In this document: piece after piece, positions 35,439-45,110 of the stretch | How the letters are laid out: each line of letters opens with the position of its first letter | Numbering within the stretch: the first letter of the stretch is position 1 | NCBI RefSeq assembly: GCF_037935975.1 | Contig: NZ_CP149817.1 | Location: 3,348,001-3,412,000, forward strand | DNA: 64,000 nt | Direction of reading: 5' to 3' | From: Teredinibacter turnerae | GTDB lineage: Bacteria; Pseudomonadota; Gammaproteobacteria; Pseudomonadales; Cellvibrionaceae | Program-made: the position numbers and the translations under genes | The notes under the pieces: model-generated | Seen by the model: only the letters and a program-made list of their open reading frames with translations | What the model was told of the DNA's origin: nothing | The model's database searches: none

Positions 35439-35777
35439 ATTTTTTAATAACCTTGCTTTTACGTAATACTGCTTTGCTTTTCTTGGCTTAGCCATTACTG
35501 CGTCTAGAAAATGCGCAAGCTCTTCATATGCTTCAGCTGATTGTGGATTTATTTCAATCGCTTTTCTATAGCACTTTTCGCTTTCACCCAATTCAAGACC
35601 ATCATCAAAATTAACGAGCTGCAATAGATCTCCACGCATAACCCAAAGCTTTTCTGAATTTGGGTAATCCTCTAGCGCTTTAAGAGTGACCTCCATCGTT
35701 TCTGCCGTGGGCTCTTCTGACTTGTGGTCTCTCGGCCAACGCTTCCTTAATTCAGCTATGTATTCAGCTTCGTTCAT
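35433..35777 (-). CDS. Tetratricopeptide-repeat protein
   Basis: 114 residues from ATG 35777 (MNEAEYIAELRKRWPRDH). About two TPR units: EVTLKALEDYPNSEKLWVMRGDLLQL and GESEKCYRKAIEINPQSAEAYEELAHFLDA, with a third partial (RKAKQYYVKARLLKNA). No signal peptide. Probably a protein-interaction module; partner unknown. The longer ORF to 35903 begins inside the attC and is rejected. Confidence 0.75.
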   Translation of the reverse strand: MNEAEYIAELRKRWPRDHKSEEPTAETMEVTLKALEDYPNSEKLWVMRGDLLQLVNFDDGLELGESEKCYRKAIEINPQSAEAYEELAHFLDAVMAKPRKAKQYYVKARLLKNA

Positions 35778-35798
35778 GGGAATGTTCCAACCCCTGCC

Positions 35799-35912
35799 TA
35801 ACGCCTGTAGCACCTGCCCGCACTGTGGAGCTTGATTTTGTGCAAGAATGAGTGAAACGAATGCACAAAACCAAGCGCAGCAGTGTGGGTCTGGTGGCTG
35901 CAATTGTTATAA
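35799..35912 (-). repeat. attC of body B (TAGCACCTG class)
   Basis: 114 bp, TAACGCCTGTAGCACCTG to GTTATAA. Confidence 0.88.
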
Positions 35913-36219
35913 CAGCTTACGCGACAAACCCAAACTATAGCGACCAAATGACCCTGCGACATATTAAAAACTACTACTCACTGTAAATGTGCGATGAGAA
36001 CACCGCGCAAAATAGCCAATTATTTTCAAAGCCCAAACGACAGCGAAAGGAACAACCGGTACCAATTAGGAGCTGACTCGCTCTCCGAGAGCCAGAACCA
36101 CATTAAGAACCCTACTACTTGCAGCAAGTAAAGCTCTAATTTAAGCCACCAAATCCCTAACTACCCGACAACGCTTAACAAAAACATAGCTCCTCAAAGT
36201 TAACGTATTCGACGCTTTA
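35913..36219 (-). repeat. ORF-less cassette body, copy B
   Basis: 307 bp; differs from copy D at about one position over the whole body, so the two are recent duplicates. Confidence 0.9.
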
Positions 36220-36345
36220 TAACGCAGTTATAACCGGCCGGAGCTGGGTTGATTGTTTTGCGGTAGCGTAGCGTAAAACCGCAAAACAAGCGACGCAGCG
36301 GAGGTCCAGCCAGCTTGCTGGCGATGGTTAATAACCTTGTTATGC
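36220..36345 (-). repeat. attC site, long
   Basis: 126 bp, TAACGCAGTTATAACCGG to GTTATGC; arms TTGTTTTGCGGTAGCG / CCGCAAAACAAGC. Confidence 0.82.
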
Positions 36346-36351
36346 TTGACC

Positions 36352-36684
36352 TTAAGCATTGCCAACTTTGTATACGCCAGGACCATTATTAAACAAAAAA
36401 CCCGTGCTAAACATATAAACTGTAATACCTATGAATAGCAATACAACAAAAAGGCCAAACCATGTATATGCGCGATAATAGCCAATTTTTGAATCCTCTT
36501 TGAATTTGTAGTGGGCTAGAAACAAAGGTGAAACGACTAAAACCAGGCTTATACCAATATAAATGTGTGATAAGTAGTCTTCGTAGTAATACGGCACCCA
36601 AGATTCGTAAAAAATACTAAATGTAAAATACCATCCGATAAGAGCAGATATAATTACGCAAGTTGGTAGCAATATTTTTCTCAT
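36352..36684 (-). CDS. Small integral membrane protein
   Basis: 110 residues from ATG 36684 (MRKILLPTC), three predicted helices (about 5-23, 40-60, 76-97) and a Tyr/Trp-rich periplasmic loop (FYESWVPYYYEDYLSHIY). A slightly longer form could start at the ATG of the attC core (36699). Unknown function. Confidence 0.68.
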   Translation of the reverse strand: MRKILLPTCVIISALIGWYFTFSIFYESWVPYYYEDYLSHIYIGISLVLVVSPLFLAHYKFKEDSKIGYYRAYTWFGLFVVLLFIGITVYMFSTGFLFNNGPGVYKVGNA

Positions 36685-36698
36685 ACTATTCTTGAGCA

Positions 36699-36812
36699 TA
36701 ACGCTAGTAGCACCTGCCCGCATTGCGGAGCTTGTTTTTGTGCAAGAATGAGCGAAGCGCTTGCACAAAAACAAGCGTAGCATTGTTGGTCAGGTGGCTA
36801 CAATTGTTATGC
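36699..36812 (-). repeat. attC site (TAGCACCTG class)
   Basis: 114 bp, TAACGCTAGTAGCACCTG to GTTATGC. Same class as the sites of most ORF-less bodies, but here it carries a gene. Confidence 0.87.
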
Positions 36813-36895
36813 AATTGAGTTTTATCTATGGGTAACACTGCCATGACAGAAGTGAGCAATTCGAAATTGTTTTGTTGACACATTACTTTTAATAT

Positions 36896-37120
36896 TTACT
36901 TTTCTTTAGCTGTGTTTTTAAGTAGCGCATTCATGACTATAGAGTCATTATTTCTGTCTACATCGCTTTTGCTAGCATTTAATTTATCTATAAAGTCCTC
37001 GGTAGCATCCTCCCAACCCCGAATCCAATCAGAGTGAGAACTTTCTGTTTCATGATACGGATTAGAATTTATAGGTTTACCTTCTCTCACAGCTTCATAG
37101 CCTTCATCATATGGCGACAT
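36896..37120 (-). CDS. Small Rmf/CrpP-like protein
   Basis: 74 residues. The N-terminal part YDEGYEAVREGKPINSNPYH and the later HSDWIRGWEDATED follow the ribosome-modulation-factor/CrpP pattern (GxxAxxxGxxxxxNPY...WxxGW). Such proteins bind ribosomes in stationary phase or, for CrpP, affect fluoroquinolones in some reports; which applies here is open. The acidic C-terminal tail (KLNASKSDVDRNND...) is longer than in Rmf. The stop lies 84 bp right of its attC. Confidence 0.6.
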   Translation of the reverse strand: MSPYDEGYEAVREGKPINSNPYHETESSHSDWIRGWEDATEDFIDKLNASKSDVDRNNDSIVMNALLKNTAKEK

Positions 37121-37142
37121 ATATTCTCCTAATCATTTTGCA

Positions 37143-37250
37143 TAACGCCCGCAGCAGGCGCATTTATGTAGGTGGTTTTTGTATGCCAGCGTAGCGATGG
37201 GCATACAAAAAGCTCCGGAATAAATGTCGCACTGACTGCGTTTGTTAAGC
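37143..37250 (-). repeat. attC site
   Basis: 108 bp, TAACGCCCGCAGCAGG to GTTAAGC; arms TTTTTGTATGCCAGCG / GGGCATACAAAAA. Confidence 0.82.
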
Positions 37251-37580
37251 ATTGAACCTTGCCACGATAGATTTACACTCTGACAATGAGACTTCCATTG
37301 CCCACTTAATAGTTTGCTGTATTTCTGGCTCGTGCCGTTCCAGAGCTTCCTTTGACCAGTACTGCCTTGGCGCACCAATAGGTAAATGGTCAATCTCTGA
37401 AGACACGCCGGCAAATGCTAGGAAATCTCTGTCATCGTCAGGTAAGCCGACCTCAAATCTTAACGAAGACAATTCAATTGCTCCCTCTAAATAATGAATA
37501 GATCCATCTAGCATTCCGCTTGCAACTTCCGCAGCACGCTTACGTTGCTTCTCGATGTATTCCTCGTGGCTCATTTTCAT
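37245..37580 (-). CDS. Hypothetical protein, DUF2489-like
   Basis: 111 residues from ATG 37580 (MKMSHEEYIEKQRKRAAEVA). Pattern: ASGMLDGSIHYLEGAIELSSL, then DDDRDFLAFAGVSSEIDHLPIG and QYWSKEALERHEPEIQQTI. This resembles the DUF2489 group often carried in marine integrons; I cannot confirm it without a search. All-helical, cytoplasmic. Confidence 0.65.
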   Translation of the reverse strand: MKMSHEEYIEKQRKRAAEVASGMLDGSIHYLEGAIELSSLRFEVGLPDDDRDFLAFAGVSSEIDHLPIGAPRQYWSKEALERHEPEIQQTIKWAMEVSLSECKSIVARFNA

Positions 37581-37588
37581 ATGATGCT

Positions 37589-37675
37589 TAACGCCCGCAA
37601 CAGGGGCGACCAAATAAGCGCAGCGTTTTGGGCGTCCCGCGACCGCAGGGAGCATACTGGTTGCGTTTGTTATGT
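37589..37675 (-). repeat. attC site
   Basis: 87 bp, TAACGCCCGCAACAGG to GTTATGT; arms GGGGCGACC/GGCGTCCCGC. Confidence 0.8.
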
Positions 37676-37683
37676 GCCATTTC

Positions 37684-38337
37684 TCACTCTATTTCATTGC
37701 CGACAATATAAGTATCAATGTCCAGTGCAAGCCCCATAGCACTAAGGCTATTCAGAAGCTCAACATCCATGTGAACCCCTGCATTCGCACTAATATATTG
37801 GTGCTTGCAGACAGCCACACAAGACTCGGCTTTTTCCCCTAGTTTTCGGATGCTTTCACTTTCAGACTCGATCACTTTGAGAAGCTCGTGAAGCTTCTCT
37901 TCCAGGCCATATGCTTCATTTTTGATTGGCTCATATGACACCCTTGTGAAATCATATGATGCTTTTCCGTTTGGTTTTACATCGCCGACAGACCAGCCGG
38001 ATAAAGGCTCAAAAGGGATTTGGCGAGACAACTCATCATAAGTTAGTGTTTCTGAGGTTGCTGTTAAATATACTCTGTGACCAGATTCTATCCATACCCA
38101 CTGGACTGATGGTGCCCCTCCTCTGGAAAGAGTTACTGCAATAAAGAAACGCTCATCTTTGACGAAAAAGTAAACTGCAACTGAATTATCTGCATGATCT
38201 AAATTTACGCGAGCTACCTTTGGAATTCCATCTTCAAGCTCTAACTCCATGACTTGGAGATATTGTTTAGTCACTTCAAACTCAGGATTCGCCAGTTCCT
38301 GAATAGCTTTATTTATATAATTTTCGTTTTCACTCAT
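37684..38337 (-). CDS. Hypothetical protein
   Basis: 217 residues, no signal or membrane segment. N-terminal half alpha-beta (LELEDGIPKVARVNLDHADNSVAVYFFVKDERFFIAVTL), C-terminal half a predicted coiled coil (EEKLHELLKVIESESESIRKLGEKAESCVAV). Family not recognised. Single cassette gene. Confidence 0.7.
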   Translation of the reverse strand: MSENENYINKAIQELANPEFEVTKQYLQVMELELEDGIPKVARVNLDHADNSVAVYFFVKDERFFIAVTLSRGGAPSVQWVWIESGHRVYLTATSETLTYDELSRQIPFEPLSGWSVGDVKPNGKASYDFTRVSYEPIKNEAYGLEEKLHELLKVIESESESIRKLGEKAESCVAVCKHQYISANAGVHMDVELLNSLSAMGLALDIDTYIVGNEIE

Positions 38338-38369
38338 TTTATGAAATAGGCTCTAATGCTTCTCGCACA

Positions 38370-38483
38370 TAACGTCCCGCTCACCCGCACATGCTGCGGA
38401 GAGCGTTTTTGTGTAAAGTAGAGCGCAGCGACACACAAAAACGAACGTAGCAGTATGTGTCGGTGTGCAGCGGCTTGTTATGC
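38370..38483 (-). repeat. attC site (CTCACCCGCACAT class)
   Basis: 114 bp, TAACGTCCCGCTCACCCG to GTTATGC. Same class as sites at 49277, 55343 and 58862. Confidence 0.87.
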
Positions 38484-38999
38484 CATTACAATTGTAGATA
38501 TAACTTTCTCCGCCATCACCCTGTATTCCCGCGCTGCTTCCTGGGTAATATTTTTGTCGCTTAGATGGACGGCTTCGTTCCTGAGAACCCTCAGATTATT
38601 TAGCATTTGAAGCGTGCCTTTCCCTAACTGCTCGTAAAAGAGTGCATTCATTACCAGATTTGAATTTCGAAATGGTTTTTTCGGATCTGACTCAATCCCA
38701 TGGCGAGCATTATAATCACGCATTGCATCCTCGACCCTCAACCATGATTCAACAATTGAACCACGAGGAAAAGATTCTTCAAGGTCTCCCTCCGAAACCA
38801 GCGATTCGCTGGATGCAGAAATGTCTAGGTTCTTACTTGCATCACTTACAGCTTTCGTGAAATCTACCTTTGTTCCTTTGTGAGATATAGACGATATTTT
38901 TTGAACTAGGCTAGATACGTCATTTTTGAAGATCAAAATAAATATTAGTCCGAATACCGGCCAAACCAATATATCTATAAGTGAAATTACATGTTCCAT
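38478..38999 (-). CDS. Membrane-anchored protein with HEPN-like C-terminus
   Basis: 173 residues. N-terminal membrane helix (ISLIDILVWPVFGLIFILIF), a linker (SSSISHKGTKVDF), then a helical domain with NSNLVMNALFYEQLGKGTLQMLNNLRVLRNEAVHLSDKNIT. The RxLRNEAVH stretch matches the Rx4-6H signature of HEPN/DUF4145-like domains, several of which are RNases in defence or toxin systems. RNase activity is inference only. Confidence 0.65.
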   Translation of the reverse strand: MEHVISLIDILVWPVFGLIFILIFKNDVSSLVQKISSISHKGTKVDFTKAVSDASKNLDISASSESLVSEGDLEESFPRGSIVESWLRVEDAMRDYNARHGIESDPKKPFRNSNLVMNALFYEQLGKGTLQMLNNLRVLRNEAVHLSDKNITQEAAREYRVMAEKVISTIVMA

Positions 39000-39024
39000 A
39001 GGATAATCTCAGCTTTACCGAGCA

Positions 39025-39102
39025 TAACGTCGCCAGCAAAGGCGAGCAACTTGTTGCGAGTCCAGCGCACGCAGTGTGCGATTTTGGCTGGCTTTGTTAT
39101 CT
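39025..39102 (-). repeat. attC site
   Basis: 78 bp, TAACGTCGCCAGC to GTTATCT; arms GCCAGCAAAG / TTTTGGCTGGC. Confidence 0.78.
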
Positions 39103-39244
39103 AAAAACATCATCACCAAACATGTCATAGTCATGCATGAAAGCCTCAAACAATTTTGACTCGATCACTTTATCGGGGTTTTTCATAATGTAAGCATCAA
39201 AGCTATCAAGGTGTTGCTGGGGAATCTGATTATAAACTCCAGAT

Positions 39245-40577
39245 CATTAGTGTCCCAACGTTTAACGGTTAAATCCATATAACCCTTTGATTTAAAATAG
39301 AATATGTCTACTTTGTGATTGTCGCCGACTTGAGCTGCACATGCCCTACCTGCGACCCTGTAGCCAGACTTGGCACACTGAGGGCTATGGGTTATGTACA
39401 CGGGCAGTCTTGTTTTTACGCAAGTGATGGAGCACTTGCCTATGCACACGTTTCGGCGTTGTGTTCAGCGCTATCGTGGCAACCACAAAATAAAAACGTT
39501 CTCCTGTCTCGATCAGTTTCGCTGCATGGCCTTCGCTCAGTTAACTTACAGAGAAAGCCTGCGAGACATAGAAGCTTGCCTCCGCGCGCAACAAAACAAG
39601 CTCTACCATATGGGCATTCGTGGCGGTATATCGCGCAATACGCTCGCCAATGCCAACAAAGTTCGCGACTGGCGAATCTATGCCGACTTCGCACAATCTT
39701 TGATTCAAGTCGCCCGCAAACTTTATGTGGACGAGGATATTGGAGTCGAGCTCGACAATACCGTTTACGCGCTCGATGCCACTACCATAGATCTCTGTTT
39801 CTCCGTCTTTCCTTGGGCAAATTTTCGCACTTCCAAAGCCGCCGTGAAGTTACACACTCTATTGGATTTACGCGGCTCTATCCCGACGTTTATCCACATT
39901 TCGGACGGCAAGATGCACGATGTCAACGTGCTCGATTTGCTGATACCAGAGGCCGGAGCCTTCTATATCATGGATCGAGGTTATCTCGATTTTGGCCGCC
40001 TCTACGATCTGCATCAAGGCTCAGCATTCTTTGTCACACGTGCAAAATCCAACCTCCAGTGTCGCCGTATTTACTCTCATCCGATCGACAAAGAGACTGG
40101 CCTCAAATGCGATCAAACGGTTCGTCTAACCGGCTTCTACGCAGTCAAGGACTATCCAGAGAAGCTGCGGAGAGTCAAATATTACGATGCAGAGACCGAC
40201 AAGAGCCTAATCTTTTTGACCAACAATTTTTCGTTGCCAGCAATGACGATTGCAGATCTATACCGTTGTCGCTGGCAAGTGGAGCTATTTTTCAAGTGGA
40301 TCAAACAACACCTTCGCATAAAGTCATTTTTTGGGACTTCAGAAAATGCTGTAAAGACTCAAATCTGGATCGCAGTGGCCGTGTATGTGCAGGTGGCGAT
40401 CATCAAGAAGCGCCTAAATCTACAAACCAGCCTCTATACGATATTACAGATTTTGAGTGTAACCATTTTTGAAAATATGCCTTTAAACCAGGTACTTTCT
40501 GGTAATGAAACCTCCGATTTTGAGGATGATTTACCTAACCAATTGATTTTGTTTGATTAAACGTTGAGACACTAGTG
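39245..40577 (+). mobile_element. IS4-family element, copy 2
   Basis: 1333 bp, ends as in copy 1. Exact 9-bp target duplication ACTCCAGAT (39236-39244, 40578-40586). Differs from copy 1 at only a few positions, so both are recent. Confidence 0.95.
39394..40560 (+). CDS. IS4-family transposase
   Basis: 388 residues, intact, with three or fewer amino-acid changes from copy 1 (for example L to F in IDLCFSVFPW and A to V in FYAVKDYPE). Catalytic Asp in YALDATTID and YIMDRGYLD, and Glu in WQVELFFKW, are conserved. Confidence 0.93.
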   Translation: MYTGSLVFTQVMEHLPMHTFRRCVQRYRGNHKIKTFSCLDQFRCMAFAQLTYRESLRDIEACLRAQQNKLYHMGIRGGISRNTLANANKVRDWRIYADFAQSLIQVARKLYVDEDIGVELDNTVYALDATTIDLCFSVFPWANFRTSKAAVKLHTLLDLRGSIPTFIHISDGKMHDVNVLDLLIPEAGAFYIMDRGYLDFGRLYDLHQGSAFFVTRAKSNLQCRRIYSHPIDKETGLKCDQTVRLTGFYAVKDYPEKLRRVKYYDAETDKSLIFLTNNFSLPAMTIADLYRCRWQVELFFKWIKQHLRIKSFFGTSENAVKTQIWIAVAVYVQVAIIKKRLNLQTSLYTILQILSVTIFENMPLNQVLSGNETSDFEDDLPNQLILFD

Positions 40578-41338
40578 ACTCCAGATATATAGTTAGCCTT
40601 TTCTACAATATAATCAGCAAAACCATCTGGCCACCTATACTTTTTTGGAAATATTTTGCCTTGTTTCAAAGCCGCACGACTAGAGCGCATTCTACCTAGC
40701 TCGTTCGACTTTACTACACCAAGCAAAATGAATTTTGGGAATTTAGTATAAATAAAAGTTCCGACATTGTTTCCGACTATATCTAATGCTGTAGTTCTAA
40801 GGAAATACCGATTTATATTAGGAGGCATTCCGGGAGAGGTTGTATACTCGATCCGATCCAACGGATACAAATGTTGTTCATATTTATTAAGATTATCAAC
40901 TTGACCTAACAAAAATTTCTCCAGATGTATTCTGGCCGATTCAATCTGGAAGTTGTAATCTTCGCTTCGCTCCTCGCTTTTATTTTTACTCATAATGAAG
41001 ACCAAAGTGCGCCAGGATAATGAAGCGCAAAACTTCGCCAACCAATCTTCATAGTTGGCGCTATCTTCATCTCTATCCACAAAAGGATAGAATATTCGAT
41101 TAGCGAAATTTCTTTCCCAAGCGCTAAATAGATTCTCACATTCGGCGCAAAGCAAGTATTCCTTTGCTGTATCTTGAGCCCTCTTCTCTAACTCGTTGTG
41201 CTCTCTCAAATAACCTGTGATTGATGTCTTTTTTATCCATTTTCCGATGAACTTCGGTAGGATATGACTTTCCCGTAAGTTACTTTCATTTTTACATAAC
41301 TTACAAATACCCTTCATCACAACCCCTGCTTGATAAGA

Positions 41339-41452
41339 TAACGCCGTGCAGCAGCGGCCGCAGTGGAGGAGCTTGTTTTTTGTGGCAGCGTAGCGTTTTG
41401 CCACGAAAAACAAGCTCCGAAACGCAGGTCCTGCTGGCTGACTTGGTTATAA
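41339..41452 (-). repeat. attC of body C (GCAGCAG class)
   Basis: 114 bp, TAACGCCGTGCAGCAGCG to GTTATAA. Confidence 0.88.
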
Positions 41453-41758
41453 CAGCTTACGCGACAAGCCCAAATTATTGGGACCAAACAACCCTGCGAC
41501 ATATTAAAAACAACTACTCACTTTAAATGTGCGACGAGAACACCGCGTAAAATTGCCAATTATTTTCAAAACCTAAACGAATGCGAAAAGAACAACCAGC
41601 ACCAATTAACAGTTGACTCGCTCTCCGAGGCCGAAAACACATTAAGACCCCCACAACCTGCAGACACTAAAGCTCTAATTTAAGCCACCAAATCCCAAAC
41701 CCTTCCACAGCGTTTTCCCAAAACATAACGCCTCAAAGTAAACGTTCCCGACGCTTTA
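41453..41758 (-). repeat. ORF-less cassette body, copy C
   Basis: 306 bp; among the more diverged copies (about 85-90% by eye), with changes in the central hairpin region. Confidence 0.87.
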
Positions 41759-41872
41759 TAACGCCTACAGCACCTGCCCGCAGTGTGGAGCTTGGATTTG
41801 TGCAACAATGAGCGTAGCGAATGCACAAAAACATGCGTAGCAGTGTGGGTCTGGTGGCTGTAATTGTTATAT
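41759..41872 (-). repeat. attC site (TAGCACCTG class)
   Basis: 114 bp, TAACGCCTACAGCACCTG to GTTATAT. Confidence 0.87.
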
Positions 41873-41873
41873 A

Positions 41874-42182
41874 TTAGTTGACAAAGCTAATAAAAGAAAT
41901 TGGACGTGTATTGTCATTGCCACACCACTCTTCAGGAGGACCAGGAAAGATATTCGCCGTCTTTTTCTCTGAAGCAGCCATAAAAAGAGCAATAGAAACC
42001 ATATGATTCATTTTGTACTCACCAACTACTGACTTTTTAATAACCCACCTTTCTCCATTACTCATCAGCATCGAGAAGTCATCTTGGCAGTAATAGACAC
42101 TTTTTATGGTAAGACCAACACCATTTGCTGATACTTGCATTGATAAAAAAACTAAAGCACATATGAAAAATATCCTAAACAT
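41874..42182 (-). CDS. Small secreted protein, cassette family S (member 4)
   Basis: 102 residues from ATG 42182. Signal peptide MFRIFFICALVFLSMQVSANG, then VYYCQDDFSMLMSNGERWVIKKSVVGEYKMNHMVSIALFMAASEKKTANIF and a late Cys (EWCGNDN). The Trp, M-x-S-x-A-L-x-M-A-A and A-N-I-F positions line up with those of the genes at 20711, 24163 and 54392. A longer frame up to 42377 runs back through the attC and is rejected. Confidence 0.68.
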   Translation of the reverse strand: MFRIFFICALVFLSMQVSANGVGLTIKSVYYCQDDFSMLMSNGERWVIKKSVVGEYKMNHMVSIALFMAASEKKTANIFPGPPEEWCGNDNTRPISFISFVN

Positions 42183-42213
42183 TTCTTTTACTCTTAAAAT
42201 TTCGCTGAAAATA

Positions 42214-42327
42214 TAACGCCTGTAGCACCTGCCCGCACTGTGGAGCTTTATTTTGTGCAAGAATGAGTGAAACGAATGCACAAAACCAAGCGCAGCAGTG
42301 TGGGAATGGTGGCTGCAATTGTTATAA
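42214..42327 (-). repeat. attC of body D (TAGCACCTG class)
   Basis: 114 bp, TAACGCCTGTAGCACCTG to GTTATAA. Confidence 0.88.
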
Positions 42328-42634
42328 CAGCTTACGCGACAAACCCAAACTATAGCGACGAAATGACCCTGCGACATATTAAAAACTACTACTCACTGTA
42401 AATGTGCGATGAGAACACCGCGCAAAATAGCCAATTATTTTCAAAGCCCAAACGACAGCGAAAGGAACAACCGGTACCAATTAGGAGCTGACTCGCTCTC
42501 CGAGAGCCAGAACCACATTAAGAACCCTACTACTTGCAGCAAGTAAAGCTCTAATTTAAGCCACCAAATCCCTAACTACCCGACAACGCTTAACAAAAAC
42601 ATAGCTCCTCAAAGTTAACGTATTCGACGCTTTA
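42328..42634 (-). repeat. ORF-less cassette body, copy D
   Basis: 307 bp; near-identical to copy B. In tandem with copy E to its right. Confidence 0.9.
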
Positions 42635-42748
42635 TAACGCCTGTAGCACCTGCCCGCACGGTGGAGCTTGATTTTGTGCAAGAATGAGTGAAACGAATGC
42701 ACAAAACCAAGCGTAGCAGTGTGGGTCTGGTGGCTGCAATTGTTATAA
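42635..42748 (-). repeat. attC of body E (TAGCACCTG class)
   Basis: 114 bp, TAACGCCTGTAGCACCTG to GTTATAA. Confidence 0.88.
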
Positions 42749-43055
42749 CAGCTTACGCGACAAACCCAAACTATAGCGACCAAATGACCCTGCGACACAT
42801 TAAAAACTACTACTCACTGTAAATGTGCGATGAGAACACCGCGCAAAATAATCAATTATTTTCAAAGCCCAAACGACAGCGAAAGGAACAACCGGTACCA
42901 ATTAGAAGCTGACTCGCTCTCCGAGAGCCCGAACCAAATTAAGAACCCTACCACTTGCAGCAAGTAAAGCTCTAATTTAAGCCACCAAACCCCTAACTAC
43001 CTGACAACGCTTAACCAAAAAATAGCGCTTTAAAGTTAACGTTTCCGACGCTTTA
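42749..43055 (-). repeat. ORF-less cassette body, copy E
   Basis: 307 bp; minus strand starts TTATAAAGCGTCGGAAAC. Confidence 0.9.
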
Positions 43056-43169
43056 TAACGCCTTGCTCATTTGCGCGGCGGTTGTAGTGTATTTTTATGC
43101 AACAATGAGCGCAGCGAATGCACAAAAATGCACGTAGACCGCTGCGTCATATGGAGTAATTTGTTACAT
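43056..43169 (-). repeat. attC site
   Basis: 114 bp, TAACGCCTTGCTCATTTG to GTTACAT; arms ATTTTTATGCAACAATG / GAATGCACAAAAAT. Confidence 0.82.
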
Positions 43170-43179
43170 TTTTACTCGT

Positions 43180-43629
43180 TCAACTACGGCTATCACTGAG
43201 TTTATAGGTAATTTTCACATTTTTATAAACCGGAAATTTCGATCCTTTTAACCCACCCAAATCAACTTTAAAAGTATCGACAGAATCCATAGCGGCCCCA
43301 TTTAATAGCTCATAGCCAGAACTTTCCAGAATACTTTTACTAGTGATTTTACCGCGCTCATCAATCACCAATGATATAACAACACCACCTTCTTGATTTC
43401 TATACCTAGACAAAGCCGGATAAACAGAAACACCCGGCTCCTCAAGAAATGAGAAATAAATGTCAGTGATTTGAGGGTTATCTAAATCCTCTTTTTCAGC
43501 AAACTCTACGCATCTATCACTAGCAACATCAAGGCATGGGTATGTGTAATAACACCATGCGCACCACATCAAAGCCAATGCGATTAACGACAACAATATA
43601 GCAACTGAACTTTTGAAAACCCTGCTCAT
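43180..43629 (-). CDS. TonB C-terminal-like protein
   Basis: 149 residues. One N-terminal membrane anchor (VAILLSLIALALMWCAWCYY), then a periplasmic domain YPALSRYRNQEGGVVISLVIDERGKITSKSILESSGYELLNGAAMDSV, which matches the TonB C-terminal fold (P.YP..A...G.V.v.f.v...G.v....v..SSG...LD.aAl..). It lacks the Pro-rich spacer of full TonB. Might interact with outer-membrane transporters or be a decoy; no ExbBD genes nearby. Confidence 0.72.
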   Translation of the reverse strand: MSRVFKSSVAILLSLIALALMWCAWCYYTYPCLDVASDRCVEFAEKEDLDNPQITDIYFSFLEEPGVSVYPALSRYRNQEGGVVISLVIDERGKITSKSILESSGYELLNGAAMDSVDTFKVDLGGLKGSKFPVYKNVKITYKLSDSRS

Positions 43630-43666
43630 TTAGGACTCTTTAGGCTGTGACTACAGCTTGGAAATG

Positions 43667-43779
43667 TAACGCCTGTAGCACCTGCCCGCACTGTGGAGCT
43701 TGTTTTGTGCAAAAATGAGTGAAACGAATGCACAAAACCAAGCGTAGCAGTGTGGGTCTGGTGGCTGCAATTGTTATAA
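43667..43779 (-). repeat. attC of body F (TAGCACCTG class)
   Basis: 113 bp, TAACGCCTGTAGCACCTG to GTTATAA. Confidence 0.88.
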
Positions 43780-44084
43780 AAGCTTACGCGACAAACCCAA
43801 ACTATAGCGACCAAATGACCCTGCGACATATTAAAAACTACTACTCACTGTATATGTGCGATGAGAACACCGCGCAAAATAACCAATTATTTTCAAACCC
43901 CAAACGACAGCGAAAGGAACAACCGGTACCAATTAGAAGCTGACTCGTTCTTCGAGATCAGAACCACGTTAAGAACCCTACAGCTTGCCACTAATGCACC
44001 TCTACTTTGAACCACTAAATCCATTGCCATTCGACACGTTTACCTAAAACAAAGCGCTTCAAAGTTAAAGCTTTCGACGCTTTA
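43780..44084 (-). repeat. ORF-less cassette body, copy F
   Basis: 305 bp; near-identical to copy H, including loss of the GCTCTCGGAGAGC hairpin (reads CTCGAAGAACGAGTC). Confidence 0.9.
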
Positions 44085-44198
44085 TAACGCCTACAGCACC
44101 TGCCCGCACAGTGGAGCTTGGTTTTGTGCAATAATGAGCGCAGCGAACGCACAAAAACAAGCGTAGCAGTGTGGGTCTGGTGGCTGTAATTGTTATAA
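44085..44198 (-). repeat. attC of body G (TAGCACCTG class)
   Basis: 114 bp, TAACGCCTACAGCACCTG to GTTATAA. Confidence 0.88.
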
Positions 44199-45002
<804 letters not shown>

Positions 45003-45011
45003 AGTGGTGCC

Positions 45012-45110
45012 TAACGCCGTTGTAAATTGCAGTTTTGGAGGAGCCCGTTTGTGCTATTAAGCACAAAAAGGAGCGACGGAAAAGCTGTCAATTTGACAAC
45101 CTTGTCAGGA
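45012..45110 (-). repeat. attC site with altered right core
   Basis: 99 bp, TAACGCCGTTGTAAATTG to GTCAGGA (GTC in place of GTT), which could lower recombination. Confidence 0.72.

Larger units (their letters stand above)
39097..41317 (-). pseudogene. HNH-like zinc protein gene split by IS4-family copy 2
   Basis: Removing the IS (39245-40577) and one 9-bp target copy restores an 879-bp frame from ATG 41317 to TAA at 39097, 292 residues. N-terminus MKGICKLCKNESNLRESHILPKF and YLLCAECENLFSAWE give a CxxC...SHILP...CxxC layout as in HNH-type endonucleases and related phage-defence proteins. The insertion falls after NYISGV, so the last about 46 residues (YNQIPQQHLDSFDAYIMKNP...) are cut off; the truncated product (to 40535) ends in residues read from the IS. 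An inactivated cassette gene. Confidence 0.7.

Noticed and set aside
42328-42377. Recurrent N-terminus MSQGxLVxIxWxCRVSCYN read from the ORF-less bodies
   Set aside because: The frame starts in the body and runs through the attC, has no ribosome site, and its length depends only on where the attC has a stop. The similarity is explained by the DNA repeat.
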